Shown: positions 28,051-38,435 of the stretch, one piece after another | How positions within the stretch are numbered: position 1 is the stretch's first letter | How the letters are laid out: the number at the start of each line of letters is the position of its first letter | NCBI GenBank assembly: GCA_022984795.1 | Contig: JALIHJ010000011.1 | Location: 124,001 to 188,000 of the forward strand | Length of the DNA: 64,000 nt | Origin: Fabrea salina | Taxonomy: Eukaryota > Ciliophora > Heterotrichea > Heterotrichida > Fabreidae | Direction of reading: 5' to 3' | Position numbers and translations under genes: made by a program | The notes under the pieces: model-generated | Database searches by the model: none | Told to the model about the DNA's origin: nothing | Seen by the model: only the letters and a program-made list of their open reading frames with translations

Positions 28051-29445
28051 ATGCAACAAGTCTCACTAAAAACACCAGACAAAGTGCTTTTGACTCCTAG
28101 CTCTCCGCCTAAGAAAAGTGTTTTAACTGGTAATATTACGCCTTTGACACCTTATAGTGGAATATCTACGCCTCAAGAGTTGCAAAAAGTAATTCCCCCG
28201 CCACCTGGATTTAAATGCTACACTGCACCTAATTCAGCCTTCAGACTAGACCAAGACAAAATCATTCAAGACCTCCAAAAAGAACTGCAGGACTCCCACA
28301 AAGAACTCAAGAAGTTCAAAAGCCTTGCTGAGTCCCTTAAAAAACAAGTGAGTCCACGCAAGTACTCCATGAACGAGCTGTTTGATATGCTTAAAATTGA
28401 TGAAGTTATGGAATGTTGGGAGTGCGAGTCTCTAAAAGAAGCCAACAAAGTGCTTCAAGAAAAACTTAACTCGCAAACTGAAGAAAAACAAAAGGTTTTG
28501 TCTAGTTTCCACGACCTTTTTGACCAATACCAAAAATTGCAAAAAGAAAATGAAAAGTTAGTTGAAAGTGCCCTTCAGAACTCAAACAAAACCAAACTAC
28601 TCCAGAAACTCAACAAATTAAAAACTGAAGTTAAGGAAAAAGACCAAGAAATCCAAGAAATGAGGCAGTACATAAGAGAGTCTAACTTCAAAAGTACAGA
28701 AGAACTCAATAAAGTTATTTCTTCAAACAAAGACAGTCTTGAACACACCAAACAAGAACTCCAAAACCAAATAAACGAACTCCAGAAAAATATCCACAAC
28801 AAAGACACTATCATCCGCAACTTTGAAAAAGTAATTTCAGAAAACATCCCTCAGTACACCCAAACACTCTCTACTCCTCAGTGTTTGGAGTGCCAAAACA
28901 AAGAGTCCATAATAAACACCCAAAAGAAGAACATTGAAGAACTCAACGAGTACATCAAACACTACTCCCAAGAAACTCACCAATGGCTTTTAGAAAAAGA
29001 CCAAACAATCAACTCTTTGAAAAGGCAACTACTGAAGTTCCCAGTCATCAACTGCGATAACTCCGCACTTAGAGAACTTGGACAAACCACTCACTTACTC
29101 ATTAACAGTTTGAAGTCTGTGTGCAAGTCCACTTCTCCTTGGTCGCAGCAAGTTGCTGAGTTAGTTTCTAAACTAGCAAACAAAGTGGAGGTGATTTGCA
29201 AAAACTCCAAACAACTCCTAGACAACCAAGAAGGAAAGCAACTAAGAACACAAGTACACAAACACATAATTGAGATTGAAAAAAAGTTTTTAGAACTAGA
29301 AGAAACTGACCCAGCCACAGAGGAAATTAAGAAACTTTTCTTGGAACTGCCTCTTTTACTCAAGCCTTTATTTGATCAAAACAAAAAGTTCGAAAACCAA
29401 TTCTTCATTTTAGACGAAAATAAAAACCCAAGTAACTCCAGCTGA
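28051..29445 (+). CDS. Coiled-coil protein with Pro-rich N-terminus
   Basis: The product has 464 residues. Residues 1-75 are Ser/Thr/Pro-rich with several TP sites, which could be Cdk-type phosphorylation sites. Residues ~75-345 are coiled coil, broken by two CxxC pairs (MECWECE and PQCLECQ). The tail is helical. The paired CxxC motifs could bind zinc, but this is unproved. It ends in TGA, one of the genes showing that TGA is a stop in this genome. The convergent gene's stop is 1 nt away. Confidence 0.75.
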   Translation: MQQVSLKTPDKVLLTPSSPPKKSVLTGNITPLTPYSGISTPQELQKVIPPPPGFKCYTAPNSAFRLDQDKIIQDLQKELQDSHKELKKFKSLAESLKKQVSPRKYSMNELFDMLKIDEVMECWECESLKEANKVLQEKLNSQTEEKQKVLSSFHDLFDQYQKLQKENEKLVESALQNSNKTKLLQKLNKLKTEVKEKDQEIQEMRQYIRESNFKSTEELNKVISSNKDSLEHTKQELQNQINELQKNIHNKDTIIRNFEKVISENIPQYTQTLSTPQCLECQNKESIINTQKKNIEELNEYIKHYSQETHQWLLEKDQTINSLKRQLLKFPVINCDNSALRELGQTTHLLINSLKSVCKSTSPWSQQVAELVSKLANKVEVICKNSKQLLDNQEGKQLRTQVHKHIIEIEKKFLELEETDPATEEIKKLFLELPLLLKPLFDQNKKFENQFFILDENKNPSNSS

Positions 29446-29446
29446 T

Positions 29447-30874
29447 TTAGTGAAACTTGCGCATTCGGTTTTCAAAGTAGTCGTTGTAGTCTGTATCTCT
29501 GGATAAGCTCTTCAGGTGTTTTTGGACAGGCTGTGTACTGCTTCGGTTTTGCAGTTCTGGTCTAAGTTCTGAAACCCTTAAAGTAGAAGTTAGTTTTTCG
29601 CTTTTAATGCTTTCAAGCAAACTCTGTGCGTTTTCAAGTTCTTCTCTGAGTCGTTTAACCATTGCGTTTAGTTTAATTTTTTCTTCTGTGAGGCCTTCAA
29701 TTATTTCGTTTTTTTCCTCGATTTTAGTTCGGAAGGCTTCTTTGTGGTTCAAAAGTACTTCTTTGAAGTTTTCTTTGTCCTTGAGTCTTTTCTGGATTTC
29801 AGTAGTCAGTTGTTTCTGTTGTTTTTTTAGAGTGCTTTCAAGGCTTTCGGTGTCTTTTTCATCGTCAAGTCTGTTTTTGATTTTTTCGTTAGTGAGTTTA
29901 AGTAGTTGGGTTTGCTTTTTTTCTTCGTCAAGTTGTTCTTGGGTGCTTTGGAGTTTAAGTTTTAACTCGCCAAGTTCTTTAGTGAGTGAGTTATTGACTC
30001 TTGCTTGTTCTTGGATTTCTTGTCTAAGTTCTTCTTTGTTGAGGCATGCTTGTTTGCTAAGGGCTTGCTGGAGTCTTTGCTTGCTTTCTTGGGAGTGTTT
30101 TTCAATTTGTTGTTGTTTCCTTTCTAAAGTACTGAGTAGGTACTTGTTTTCTTCTCTAAGTTGTTCGTTTTCGTTTGAAGTTTCTTTGTAGAGTTGGTGG
30201 TACCTGTTCATTTCTCTTTCTATTTCTTCAATGCCAGTGTTAACTTCTTCTTTAATCATGTTTTCTTTTTCTTTGAACTCCCCCTGCATTTGGTTGTACT
30301 TTTCTTCCAGAATCTTTTCTACTTCTAGAGAAACTTCTTTGTTGTGGGCTCTTTCTTGCTCAAGACTAGTTCTGGCTTCTTCTAACTGGGTTTCTTTTTG
30401 GGTGAGGCTGGAGTAAACTTCTTCTATCTGGTCTTTTAAGTCATAGTTTTCTTCTTGGAGCTGGGAAACTGTGCGTTCTAAGGATTCGATTGTTTGGTAG
30501 GCTTGGTCCAAGTGTGCTTGTTTAAACCCTCCTTCTTTTAGTTTTTCTAACTCTTTTTCTAGGTACTTGTTAACTCCGTTTAAACTTTCTATGTCTTGGT
30601 ACAAGTCTTTAGTTTTCTTTTGGTGTTCTTGGAGTTGCGACTCAAGGGCTTCGTTTTTCGCTTCTAGTTCGCTGCATTTGGTTTCCGCCAATTTTCTGCA
30701 TCTTTTTTCCTCTTCGATTTCAGAGTGGAGTTCTTCAATGGCGTCTCTGCATTTCACAAGCAAGGAGTCTCTGATTCCAAAAGCTTTTTCTGGAGAGTTG
30801 TACTTGAGTCTTTCTTCTGACTCAGTAACTACTCGGTCAGCTTCTTTTAGAATCTCATTCAAGTCTCTTTCCAT
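29447..30874 (-). CDS. Coiled-coil protein
   Basis: A nearly continuous coiled coil of 475 residues (about 20-440) with a short basic tail containing SRDTDYNDYFENRM. There is no other domain. Like the rods at 12177 and 28051 it is probably cytoskeletal or ciliary. The family is not recognised. Its ATG lies 6 nt after the stop of the upstream same-strand gene. Confidence 0.73.
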   Translation of the reverse strand: MERDLNEILKEADRVVTESEERLKYNSPEKAFGIRDSLLVKCRDAIEELHSEIEEEKRCRKLAETKCSELEAKNEALESQLQEHQKKTKDLYQDIESLNGVNKYLEKELEKLKEGGFKQAHLDQAYQTIESLERTVSQLQEENYDLKDQIEEVYSSLTQKETQLEEARTSLEQERAHNKEVSLEVEKILEEKYNQMQGEFKEKENMIKEEVNTGIEEIEREMNRYHQLYKETSNENEQLREENKYLLSTLERKQQQIEKHSQESKQRLQQALSKQACLNKEELRQEIQEQARVNNSLTKELGELKLKLQSTQEQLDEEKKQTQLLKLTNEKIKNRLDDEKDTESLESTLKKQQKQLTTEIQKRLKDKENFKEVLLNHKEAFRTKIEEKNEIIEGLTEEKIKLNAMVKRLREELENAQSLLESIKSEKLTSTLRVSELRPELQNRSSTQPVQKHLKSLSRDTDYNDYFENRMRKFH

Positions 30875-30880
30875 TTAATG

Positions 30881-31534
30881 TTATCTTTTTAGAGCCTTGA
30901 GTCGGTTGTAGTGTCCTCGGATGTCGTTTAGTTTGGAAGTGAACTGCGAGGAGGTGTTTCTAGGTGACAGAACTGGCGAAAGTAAACTAATGTTACTTTG
31001 AATTCTAGAGTGCAAAGGCCTTTTCTTAGGCAGCACTGCTGGCTTAACAAACCTCCTGGTAATTGGTCTGTTTAAAGTCTTTAAGCTAGGCTGTTGGTAG
31101 TGTTTTTTGACTAAACGTTTTGAGGGACTTTTTCCAGTACAGTTTGCTAGTATCATTGCTACTCGGTTTCCGTAAGCTTTGGACTTTTTAATGAAAGTAT
31201 CTAAGTCTCTTTTTTGAGGTTCCTTTTTCTGAAATTCCGGGATGGAAATTCCGGAGTCAATGCTGTTTTCTACAGATTCAATAGGACTGATGTCTTCGAA
31301 ATCTAGGGGTTTGGGAGAACTGACTCTGTTTGAGTTGTAGTTCCTGATGTTTGAAAGAGCGTGACTGGTGGCTGCTTCTATTTGGGTTTTCAGCAAGTAG
31401 GGACTTCTACATCTGGAGCTTGTAGGAGAAGTGGCCCCTAGTCTAGAAATCATTTGGGAGCAGTTAGCTAAAGAGGTTCTTGTGGAACTAGATCTTCTGA
31501 ACCTATTGAGTGTATAGTTGTACTTGCTATACAT
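30881..31534 (-). CDS. Small basic Ser/Arg-rich protein, unknown
   Basis: The 217-residue protein is rich in Ser, Arg, Lys and Pro and probably disordered, with a short helical C-terminus (LNDIRGHYNRLKALKR). It has no recognised domain. The ATG at 31534 is the first in an open frame. It is tightly linked (6 nt) to the following coiled-coil gene and divergent from NDUFAF5. Confidence 0.66.
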   Translation of the reverse strand: MYSKYNYTLNRFRRSSSTRTSLANCSQMISRLGATSPTSSRCRSPYLLKTQIEAATSHALSNIRNYNSNRVSSPKPLDFEDISPIESVENSIDSGISIPEFQKKEPQKRDLDTFIKKSKAYGNRVAMILANCTGKSPSKRLVKKHYQQPSLKTLNRPITRRFVKPAVLPKKRPLHSRIQSNISLLSPVLSPRNTSSQFTSKLNDIRGHYNRLKALKR

Positions 31535-31584
31535 ATTACTTTAAATTCCCAAACAATAACCAACAGTCATCCCTCTAAACAAAA

Positions 31585-32418
31585 ATGAATCCTTTATTCA
31601 ACAGAACACTAAAAGCCCTCCACAGAAACAAACTAGTCAAAGAAGAAAACTCCCAGTTGTACTTCCAGGAACTCGGAATTAAGTCGATTCTAGAGTATTT
31701 TTGCTCTTTGCCGCAGTCCAGTTACTCTAATGTTTGCTTTATAGGTCCATACGCACACAGCTTTGCAAAAGAACTTAGTTCTGGAAGCTTTCCAAGCATA
31801 GAAAAACTTACAGTGGTTGATTTTTCAAAAGACTCATTAGAACTCTCTGTGTCAAATATAAATTCAGTAGAAGTGGAGGGGTTCAACTGCTGTGAAGAGA
31901 GCTGGAACTACCCAAGTGAGACTTTTGACTTAGTTATTAGCAACTTGAATATGCACTGGCTTAACTCACTTCACTCAACAGTGGCAAAGTGGAAGGACTC
32001 CTTGAAAGAGCAAGGAGTACTTATAGGGTGCACTATGGGAGAAGACACTTTGCAGGAGTTAAGAATAGCACTCCACTTAGCCAGCGTGGAAAGAAAAGGA
32101 GAAAAACTCAGTTCCGTTAACTCAATGCTTAGTTTTTCCGACGTTTGTTCTATGCTGGAAAGACTGCAGTTCCAGAAACTAACTGCAGAAAAAGACACTC
32201 ATTCCCTTTACTTCGAAGACATGTTTTGCTTAATGAGCTTTCTTGAAAGCATTGGTGAAAACAACTCAAGCCTAAACAGAAAAAGTGACTCTTCTAAAGA
32301 AGTGTTTTGTGCAGCTGCTTCTATCTACAAAGAGTTGTTTACTGAAAGGTTTGGGGAGTTTAAAGGCAAGGTTCCAGCAACTTTTGACGTAGCAAAGTTT
32401 ATGTGCTGTAAGAGTTAA
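31585..32418 (+). CDS. NDUFAF5: NDUFAF5-like complex I assembly factor
   Basis: This 277-residue class I methyltransferase fold opens with MNPLFNRTLKALHRNK, the NDUFAF5 start (FNRNLKRLQKNRA in human). It continues with FDLVISNLNMHWLNSL, QGVLIGCTMGEDTLQELRIAL and NRKSDSS...AAASIYKELF, in family order. NDUFAF5 modifies an Arg of NDUFS7 in mitochondria during complex I assembly. The SAM-binding Gly-rich loop is degenerate (VCFIGPYAHSF, not DLGCGRG), so cofactor binding may be weak or altered. Confidence 0.9.
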   Translation: MNPLFNRTLKALHRNKLVKEENSQLYFQELGIKSILEYFCSLPQSSYSNVCFIGPYAHSFAKELSSGSFPSIEKLTVVDFSKDSLELSVSNINSVEVEGFNCCEESWNYPSETFDLVISNLNMHWLNSLHSTVAKWKDSLKEQGVLIGCTMGEDTLQELRIALHLASVERKGEKLSSVNSMLSFSDVCSMLERLQFQKLTAEKDTHSLYFEDMFCLMSFLESIGENNSSLNRKSDSSKEVFCAAASIYKELFTERFGEFKGKVPATFDVAKFMCCKS

Positions 32419-32433
32419 TAAGTTCTGATCAAA

Positions 32434-33850
<1,417 letters not shown>

Positions 33851-33894
33851 ATAAGTCTTAAGTTAGGGTGTGTTGTGAAGCAAAGATGCTTGTG

Positions 33895-34941
33895 CTATTT
33901 CTGTAAGGTGAAGCGAGCTTCTGCCATAGAACTGTCTAAGTAAGGGCAAGTTTTTAACTTCTTTAAAAAGGTTTTCTCCCAAGTCATTAGCTTGCTTGAG
34001 GTACTGACTGAGTTGTTTAGAGTTTGCCCAAAAACTTCTTGGATCTTTTCTTTTAACTTGTGCTTAGTGAGGCTTCCGTGATTACCTAAGATCCAAACAA
34101 TGTAGTCGCTCATGCTAATACACTTTTCTGGAGCTACAATGGGATAGTTTAGTTTGAGTTTATAGTACCCCTCTATCTTAGGGAAGTATGTACACAAAGT
34201 TTGCTTTACTGTGCGTTTCCATGTTGGTTCTTTTTTACTTGAGTCGTCTGTCAACAAAGCCCCAAACACTTCTTCCATTTTCGAAATGATTTCATCTTTA
34301 GTACCTACATAATTAGGTAATCTAAGAAGGGCCTCTTTTATCATCTGTTGTGTAGTGGGCTTGTTGGATCGAGGGTTCCTTGTCCTTTCAGTTTTGCGAC
34401 GCAGTCCGAACCTCCTGATCTGGTTTGCTTTGGTGCGCAGACTTACAACGCTCCTGCCGAGTTTTTCAGCCATGAGTTGCCAAGCTTTGTTAGGAACTTG
34501 AGAGTGTTTTCCGTAGAACTCTATGAACTTGGCAAGGGCTTGTTCCTCTTCGCGGCTCCAGAGTCGACGCTTAGATTCTGAGCTAGTAGAAGCATCATCT
34601 GGTTCTAAAAAGAGTTTGTCTATGCTGTAAGAGTCTGGTTCGTCCACAAGGAAGTCCAAATCCATTTTATCTATGAAACTTCTTTTGCGCGGAGGAGGTT
34701 CTGGCCTGAAGAGTTTGGAAAGGTGCATTGGCTCGTCGTTTGTCATAAGGTCACTTCCTGGCTGTGTAGGCTCGATTGATATCCACCCATCTAGGGCTGC
34801 ACAGGGGTACTTCTGATAATGTATATTTGGGTTACTTTCTGCCCACTGTCTGTTTAAAGTTATCCATTCTGGTTCTGGACTTAAGCTTAAATCCTCCTGG
34901 TCAGCAGTGAATTCAAGACTTTCAAACAAGTCCATGTCCAT
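33895..34941 (-). CDS. SANT/Myb-like protein with two related winged-helix-like modules
   Basis: The 348-residue protein has an acidic N-terminus. A SANT/Myb-like repeat lies at ~130-180 (RLWSREEEQALAKFIEFYG, NKAWQLMAEKLGRSVVSLRTK). Two similar modules of ~60 residues follow: MIKEALLRLPNYVGTKDEI...MEEVFG...TWKRTVKQTLC and YIVWILGNHGSLTKHKL...IQEVFG...TWEKTFLKKLK. Their helix pattern recalls winged-helix (forkhead or H15) domains. It is probably a DNA-binding transcription factor, family unassigned. Confidence 0.75.
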   Translation of the reverse strand: MDMDLFESLEFTADQEDLSLSPEPEWITLNRQWAESNPNIHYQKYPCAALDGWISIEPTQPGSDLMTNDEPMHLSKLFRPEPPPRKRSFIDKMDLDFLVDEPDSYSIDKLFLEPDDASTSSESKRRLWSREEEQALAKFIEFYGKHSQVPNKAWQLMAEKLGRSVVSLRTKANQIRRFGLRRKTERTRNPRSNKPTTQQMIKEALLRLPNYVGTKDEIISKMEEVFGALLTDDSSKKEPTWKRTVKQTLCTYFPKIEGYYKLKLNYPIVAPEKCISMSDYIVWILGNHGSLTKHKLKEKIQEVFGQTLNNSVSTSSKLMTWEKTFLKKLKTCPYLDSSMAEARFTLQK

Positions 34942-35133
34942 TATTTTTACCCTAGCTTATATTCTAACTTAATTTATGTTCACCAAGTCCTTTGAAAAGG
35001 ATTAAACTCTGGCTTTTTGCAAAGGCTTTCTTGCAGAACCTGCTTGGAGTTTGCAAACAAACTTCTAAAGGGTATTTGTTTGGAGTTGTTTGTTCTGGAA
35101 CTACTTAGTTTATGCATTAAGGTAAGTATAATA

Positions 35134-36201
35134 ATGTCTGTTCAACCTAAAAAGAAAACCTTCAAATTGCTTGAAAGCAACCTGCAAAGGAAGCCATCGA
35201 TTAAACTTAAAGGAAGAGACACCCCAATCAAAAAGAAGAATTACAATGCAAGTAACTCTTACCAAAACAACCCCCCACTTTCAAAAAGAAACTCATCCCG
35301 TCACAATTCTGACTCCAGTTCTAAAATCTATTCCATGAATGGGTGGAACCCCGCTTTGACTCCAAACAAAAGCACAAACTCCTTTAACTCTTTCCAAAAA
35401 AAGGTTTCTAATGTTTCACTAAACCACTCGAAACAAACACCTACTAACGGTCTGCAGAGTTCTAAAAACTCCAAAAGAAGCTTAAAAAGCAAACGCAAAC
35501 TCAGCATGGAAAGACCCAAACACAGCGAGTTTACCAGTTACGAATGCTTAAACTTAGAACGCGAAATGGATTCTTGTTTAGAAAACTTAATGCCAAAAGA
35601 AGGCCCTGGCGCCTCCGAAAACAAAATAAGGGTTTACGGAATATTTTTTGAAAAAGTAATAGAGAAAAGCAAAGAGTTTGGCCCAGTACTCAGGAAAATC
35701 AAAGACGCTTACGACGAGTTCCATAAAAAACAACCTAAAACAGGTTTTTTCCAAGAAAGGAAACACTTCAAAAGTTTGTCTATAGGAGGCGAAACTGGTG
35801 CAATACCAAGCAAAACTGAAACTAAGTTAAAGCAAGAAAACCAAAACTTAGTTCAAAAACTCAAAAGTACTGAAGAGGACCTTAACACCCTAAAGTTGAG
35901 AGAAAAAAAGATACTGAAAGTGCTGGCTGTCCTGAGGAAAAAAGGCTTTCCTGTTGAACAAACCTTAAATGAAAAAGTCCAAGAAACTAAAAAAGTCCCT
36001 TCTTTATGTTTGCAAAAGCTCAAAAAAGAAACTTCTGCAAGTACTATTGACACAGGAGGAGAGTGTTTGCAAGCTAAAGACAAAGTACCTAGACTTTCTC
36101 TGCCCTCGTACATTGACGAAGGCTTCCACTCAGAGTTCATGTCAAGGTTCGACGAATTTTCAGAGTCTTGGAGACTACAAATTGAAAGAAACAATAAGTA
36201 A
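35134..36201 (+). CDS. Basic Ser/Lys-rich protein with coiled coil, unknown
   Basis: I chose the ATG at 35134. The open frame reaches back to ~34996 without an ATG and that part lacks the composition of the rest. The 355-residue product is basic and Ser/Asn-rich to ~150. A conserved-looking helical part follows (~165-235, YECLNLEREMDSCLENLM), then a coiled coil (~255-300) and a disordered tail. Function unknown. The 192-bp space to the divergent SANT gene is among the largest in the window. Confidence 0.7.
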   Translation: MSVQPKKKTFKLLESNLQRKPSIKLKGRDTPIKKKNYNASNSYQNNPPLSKRNSSRHNSDSSSKIYSMNGWNPALTPNKSTNSFNSFQKKVSNVSLNHSKQTPTNGLQSSKNSKRSLKSKRKLSMERPKHSEFTSYECLNLEREMDSCLENLMPKEGPGASENKIRVYGIFFEKVIEKSKEFGPVLRKIKDAYDEFHKKQPKTGFFQERKHFKSLSIGGETGAIPSKTETKLKQENQNLVQKLKSTEEDLNTLKLREKKILKVLAVLRKKGFPVEQTLNEKVQETKKVPSLCLQKLKKETSASTIDTGGECLQAKDKVPRLSLPSYIDEGFHSEFMSRFDEFSESWRLQIERNNK

Positions 36202-36303
36202 CCACTATATAAAACCTGCACTTAAACAGTTTCATAGTAAAATTCAAATACTTGCTAAAGGCTTAAGTTTTAGTTTCAATAAGAAAATGAAATATTTAAA
36301 TAG

Positions 36304-37254
36304 ATGAATTCCTACTACTACCCATCAACTCCTCCGAGGAGCCGCAAAAGCAAGTTCGAGAAAAAAAGTTCTTGGTCTCCTTTAGACTCCCAAGAGAAGT
36401 GCATAAAAACTGGACCATGGACCAAAGAAGAAGACATGCTTGTTACCAAACTAGTGGAAAAAAACGGTCCCCAAAAGTGGACTTACATCGCAAAGCACCT
36501 TCCTGGACGCATAGGCAAGCAGTGCAGAGAACGTTGGCACAACCACCTCAACCCCAACATAAGAAAAGACCAGTGGACCCAAGAAGAAGAGTGGCTTTTG
36601 TTCCTTTACCACAAAATGAAAGGAAACCGCTGGGCGGAAATCGCGAAGATTCTAAAAGGCCGCACAGACAACTCCATAAAGAACCACTGGAACTCTTCAA
36701 TGAAAAAGAAAATACCCGAGTTCAACAACAGATACCAAGTTATGATTGAGCAGTACGACCACAATGCCGAAGAGCATGTGTGCATGGTACAAGAACCAGA
36801 AGAAAACCTTCGTAGGAAAAGAGGCAGACGAGCTGCTTGTGATCAAAACGATCAACCTAGAGTTCCCTGCATCACAGCACACAACCAAATTCTTTCTGAA
36901 GCAATTGAAGTTTACCAAAGTTTTTTGGACCAAAACAAAGAAAACCTAAAAAGCACCCCTGAACTCAGCAAGTACAGGAAACTTCTTGAAATTACGCCTG
37001 TGTCTTCTACTTACGACGACTTGTCTTTCATCGAAGACTCCAACATAACTCCTTGCTTCACTCCAGCAGCCAAAACTAACCACACCTCGCCCTTTGTAAC
37101 TCCTAAACTGTTCCCTAGACTCGAGTCCTCCAAGAAGCCCTGGAACCTTCTAGACAAAACTCCTGAAAACTTCAAGAGTCCTGAACTTTGCTTTGAAAGT
37201 CCTAGTTGCATGCTTAATTTAGACCACACTCCCAACAGGACTTTGAATTTTTAA
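36304..37254 (+). CDS. R2R3-type Myb transcription factor
   Basis: Residues ~38-140 hold two Myb repeats nearly identical in motif to R2 and R3 of animal c-Myb: [39 protein letters not shown], then [19 protein letters not shown]. The Trp spacing is complete. R1 is absent. The C-terminal 170 residues are disordered with several TP motifs, possible Cdk sites, as in B-Myb-like cell-cycle regulators. It sits beside NASP, but shared regulation is inference. Confidence 0.93.
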   Translation: MNSYYYPSTPPRSRKSKFEKKSSWSPLDSQEKCIKTGPWTKEEDMLVTKLVEKNGPQKWTYIAKHLPGRIGKQCRERWHNHLNPNIRKDQWTQEEEWLLFLYHKMKGNRWAEIAKILKGRTDNSIKNHWNSSMKKKIPEFNNRYQVMIEQYDHNAEEHVCMVQEPEENLRRKRGRRAACDQNDQPRVPCITAHNQILSEAIEVYQSFLDQNKENLKSTPELSKYRKLLEITPVSSTYDDLSFIEDSNITPCFTPAAKTNHTSPFVTPKLFPRLESSKKPWNLLDKTPENFKSPELCFESPSCMLNLDHTPNRTLNF

Positions 37255-37300
37255 CTTGCTACTTTAACACTTTGTAACTAAGCTTAAATCCATATTAAAC

Positions 37301-37312
37301 TTTTGGCGCCAA
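37301..37312 (+). promoter_or_regulatory. E2F-like site upstream of NASP
   Basis: TTTTGGCGCCAA is a perfect match to the E2F core TTTGGCGC and is palindromic. It ends 15 nt before the NASP ATG in an otherwise A+T-only leader. Confidence 0.65.
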
Positions 37313-37327
37313 CTTTATATTAATTTA

Positions 37328-38419
37328 ATGGAGACGGATAACCAAGCACAACAGCCCCAAACCGAGAAAGTGCCCACTTCTGTGGCCCCTGACCAGGAGA
37401 TCAAAGACACTTCTCCTGAAAAAGCTAACCAAAACGAATGGGAATTAAGCCAAAGTGCCCAGGAACTTATTAAAGAGGGAAAGTTGGACGAGGGAGTGGA
37501 AAAACTTGCCAAAGCTTTAGAGATCGCTACTAGTAAGTACGGAGAGCTTGCAGCAGAGGCTTACAAACTCTATTACGACTACGCAGATGCTCTTTTAGTT
37601 CAGTACGAGAACTCCCAAGACAACCTTTTTGGAGATGCTGTTCCTAAGGAAGTAGCTTATTCAGATGACGAAGAAGACCAAGAAGAGGACCAAGAAGACC
37701 AAGAAGAGGACCAAGAAGAAGACCAAGAAGAAGACCAAGAAGAAGGTGACCAAGAAGAAGACCAAGAAGAAGACCAAGAAGATCAAGAAAACGAAGCCAT
37801 GGACATTGAACAGAAAGAGGACATCAGCGACTTGCAAATAGTTTGGGAAACCCTAGAGTCATGCAGAGTCATTCTCACAACCAAAGTTTCAGACAACGAA
37901 TACTTGCTAAAAACTTACAGGCGTTTAGGAGACGTTTTGACCTGGCAAGAACAATTCGACAACGCCAACGAAGAGTACAAAAAGGCTCTAAACTTGCTTG
38001 ACTCACAAGAAGAAGCTCCTTCACGCAAAAAGGCAGAAATTTACTTCCTAATGGGAAACAACTTGCTTTCACAGCAAGGCAAAGAAGAATCTGCTGTGCA
38101 AGAATTTGTCCAAGCCCTTGAACAACTTAACCACGTGAAGAACCTTTGCGAGCCAGCAGAAGCCCAAGAAATAGAACAAGTTGTTCAGGAAATCCAAAAC
38201 AAAATTGAAGACGCCAGAGAACAACAACAAAGTTTAGAAACTATCAAGAACCAAGAACAAGAACAAGAAGCAGGGTTTAGTGAGTCCAAGTTAGAAGGAG
38301 AACCCCAAGACTTAGGCATTCTGGGCAAAAGGCAAAGAGAACACGCAGAAACCAACCCTGGAGAAGAACCCTCTGGACTTCCTGACTCCAACGAAACTAA
38401 AAAACTTAATGACAACTAA
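37328..38419 (+). CDS. NASP: NASP/Sim3/Hif1-type histone chaperone
   Basis: The 363-residue protein has the SHNi-TPR layout: a first TPR (~40-95, LSQSAQELIKEGKLDEGVEKL), a long acidic Asp-Glu-Gln insert (~113-155) where histones bind, then two or three TPRs from ISDLQIVWETLESCRVIL on. The C-terminus has a KR-containing stretch (ILGKRQREHAE) like the nuclear signal of NASP. NASP keeps soluble H3-H4 stable and passes it to deposition factors. The upstream E2F-like site fits S-phase expression. Confidence 0.9.
   Translation: METDNQAQQPQTEKVPTSVAPDQEIKDTSPEKANQNEWELSQSAQELIKEGKLDEGVEKLAKALEIATSKYGELAAEAYKLYYDYADALLVQYENSQDNLFGDAVPKEVAYSDDEEDQEEDQEDQEEDQEEDQEEDQEEGDQEEDQEEDQEDQENEAMDIEQKEDISDLQIVWETLESCRVILTTKVSDNEYLLKTYRRLGDVLTWQEQFDNANEEYKKALNLLDSQEEAPSRKKAEIYFLMGNNLLSQQGKEESAVQEFVQALEQLNHVKNLCEPAEAQEIEQVVQEIQNKIEDAREQQQSLETIKNQEQEQEAGFSESKLEGEPQDLGILGKRQREHAETNPGEEPSGLPDSNETKKLNDN
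37664..37792 (+). repeat. Asp-Gln-Glu coding tandem repeat in NASP
   Basis: About 130 bp of GAC-CAA-GAA-GAA units, imperfect 9-12 nt periods with one GGT interruption. It encodes the acidic histone-binding tract. Length variation between copies or assemblies is likely. Confidence 0.8.
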
Positions 38420-38435
38420 TTCAAATTCTTTATAA

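Noticed and set aside
35017-35133. Upstream extension of the gene at 35134
   Set aside because: The frame is open but has no ATG and its Leu/Cys-rich composition differs from the basic, Ser-rich protein.
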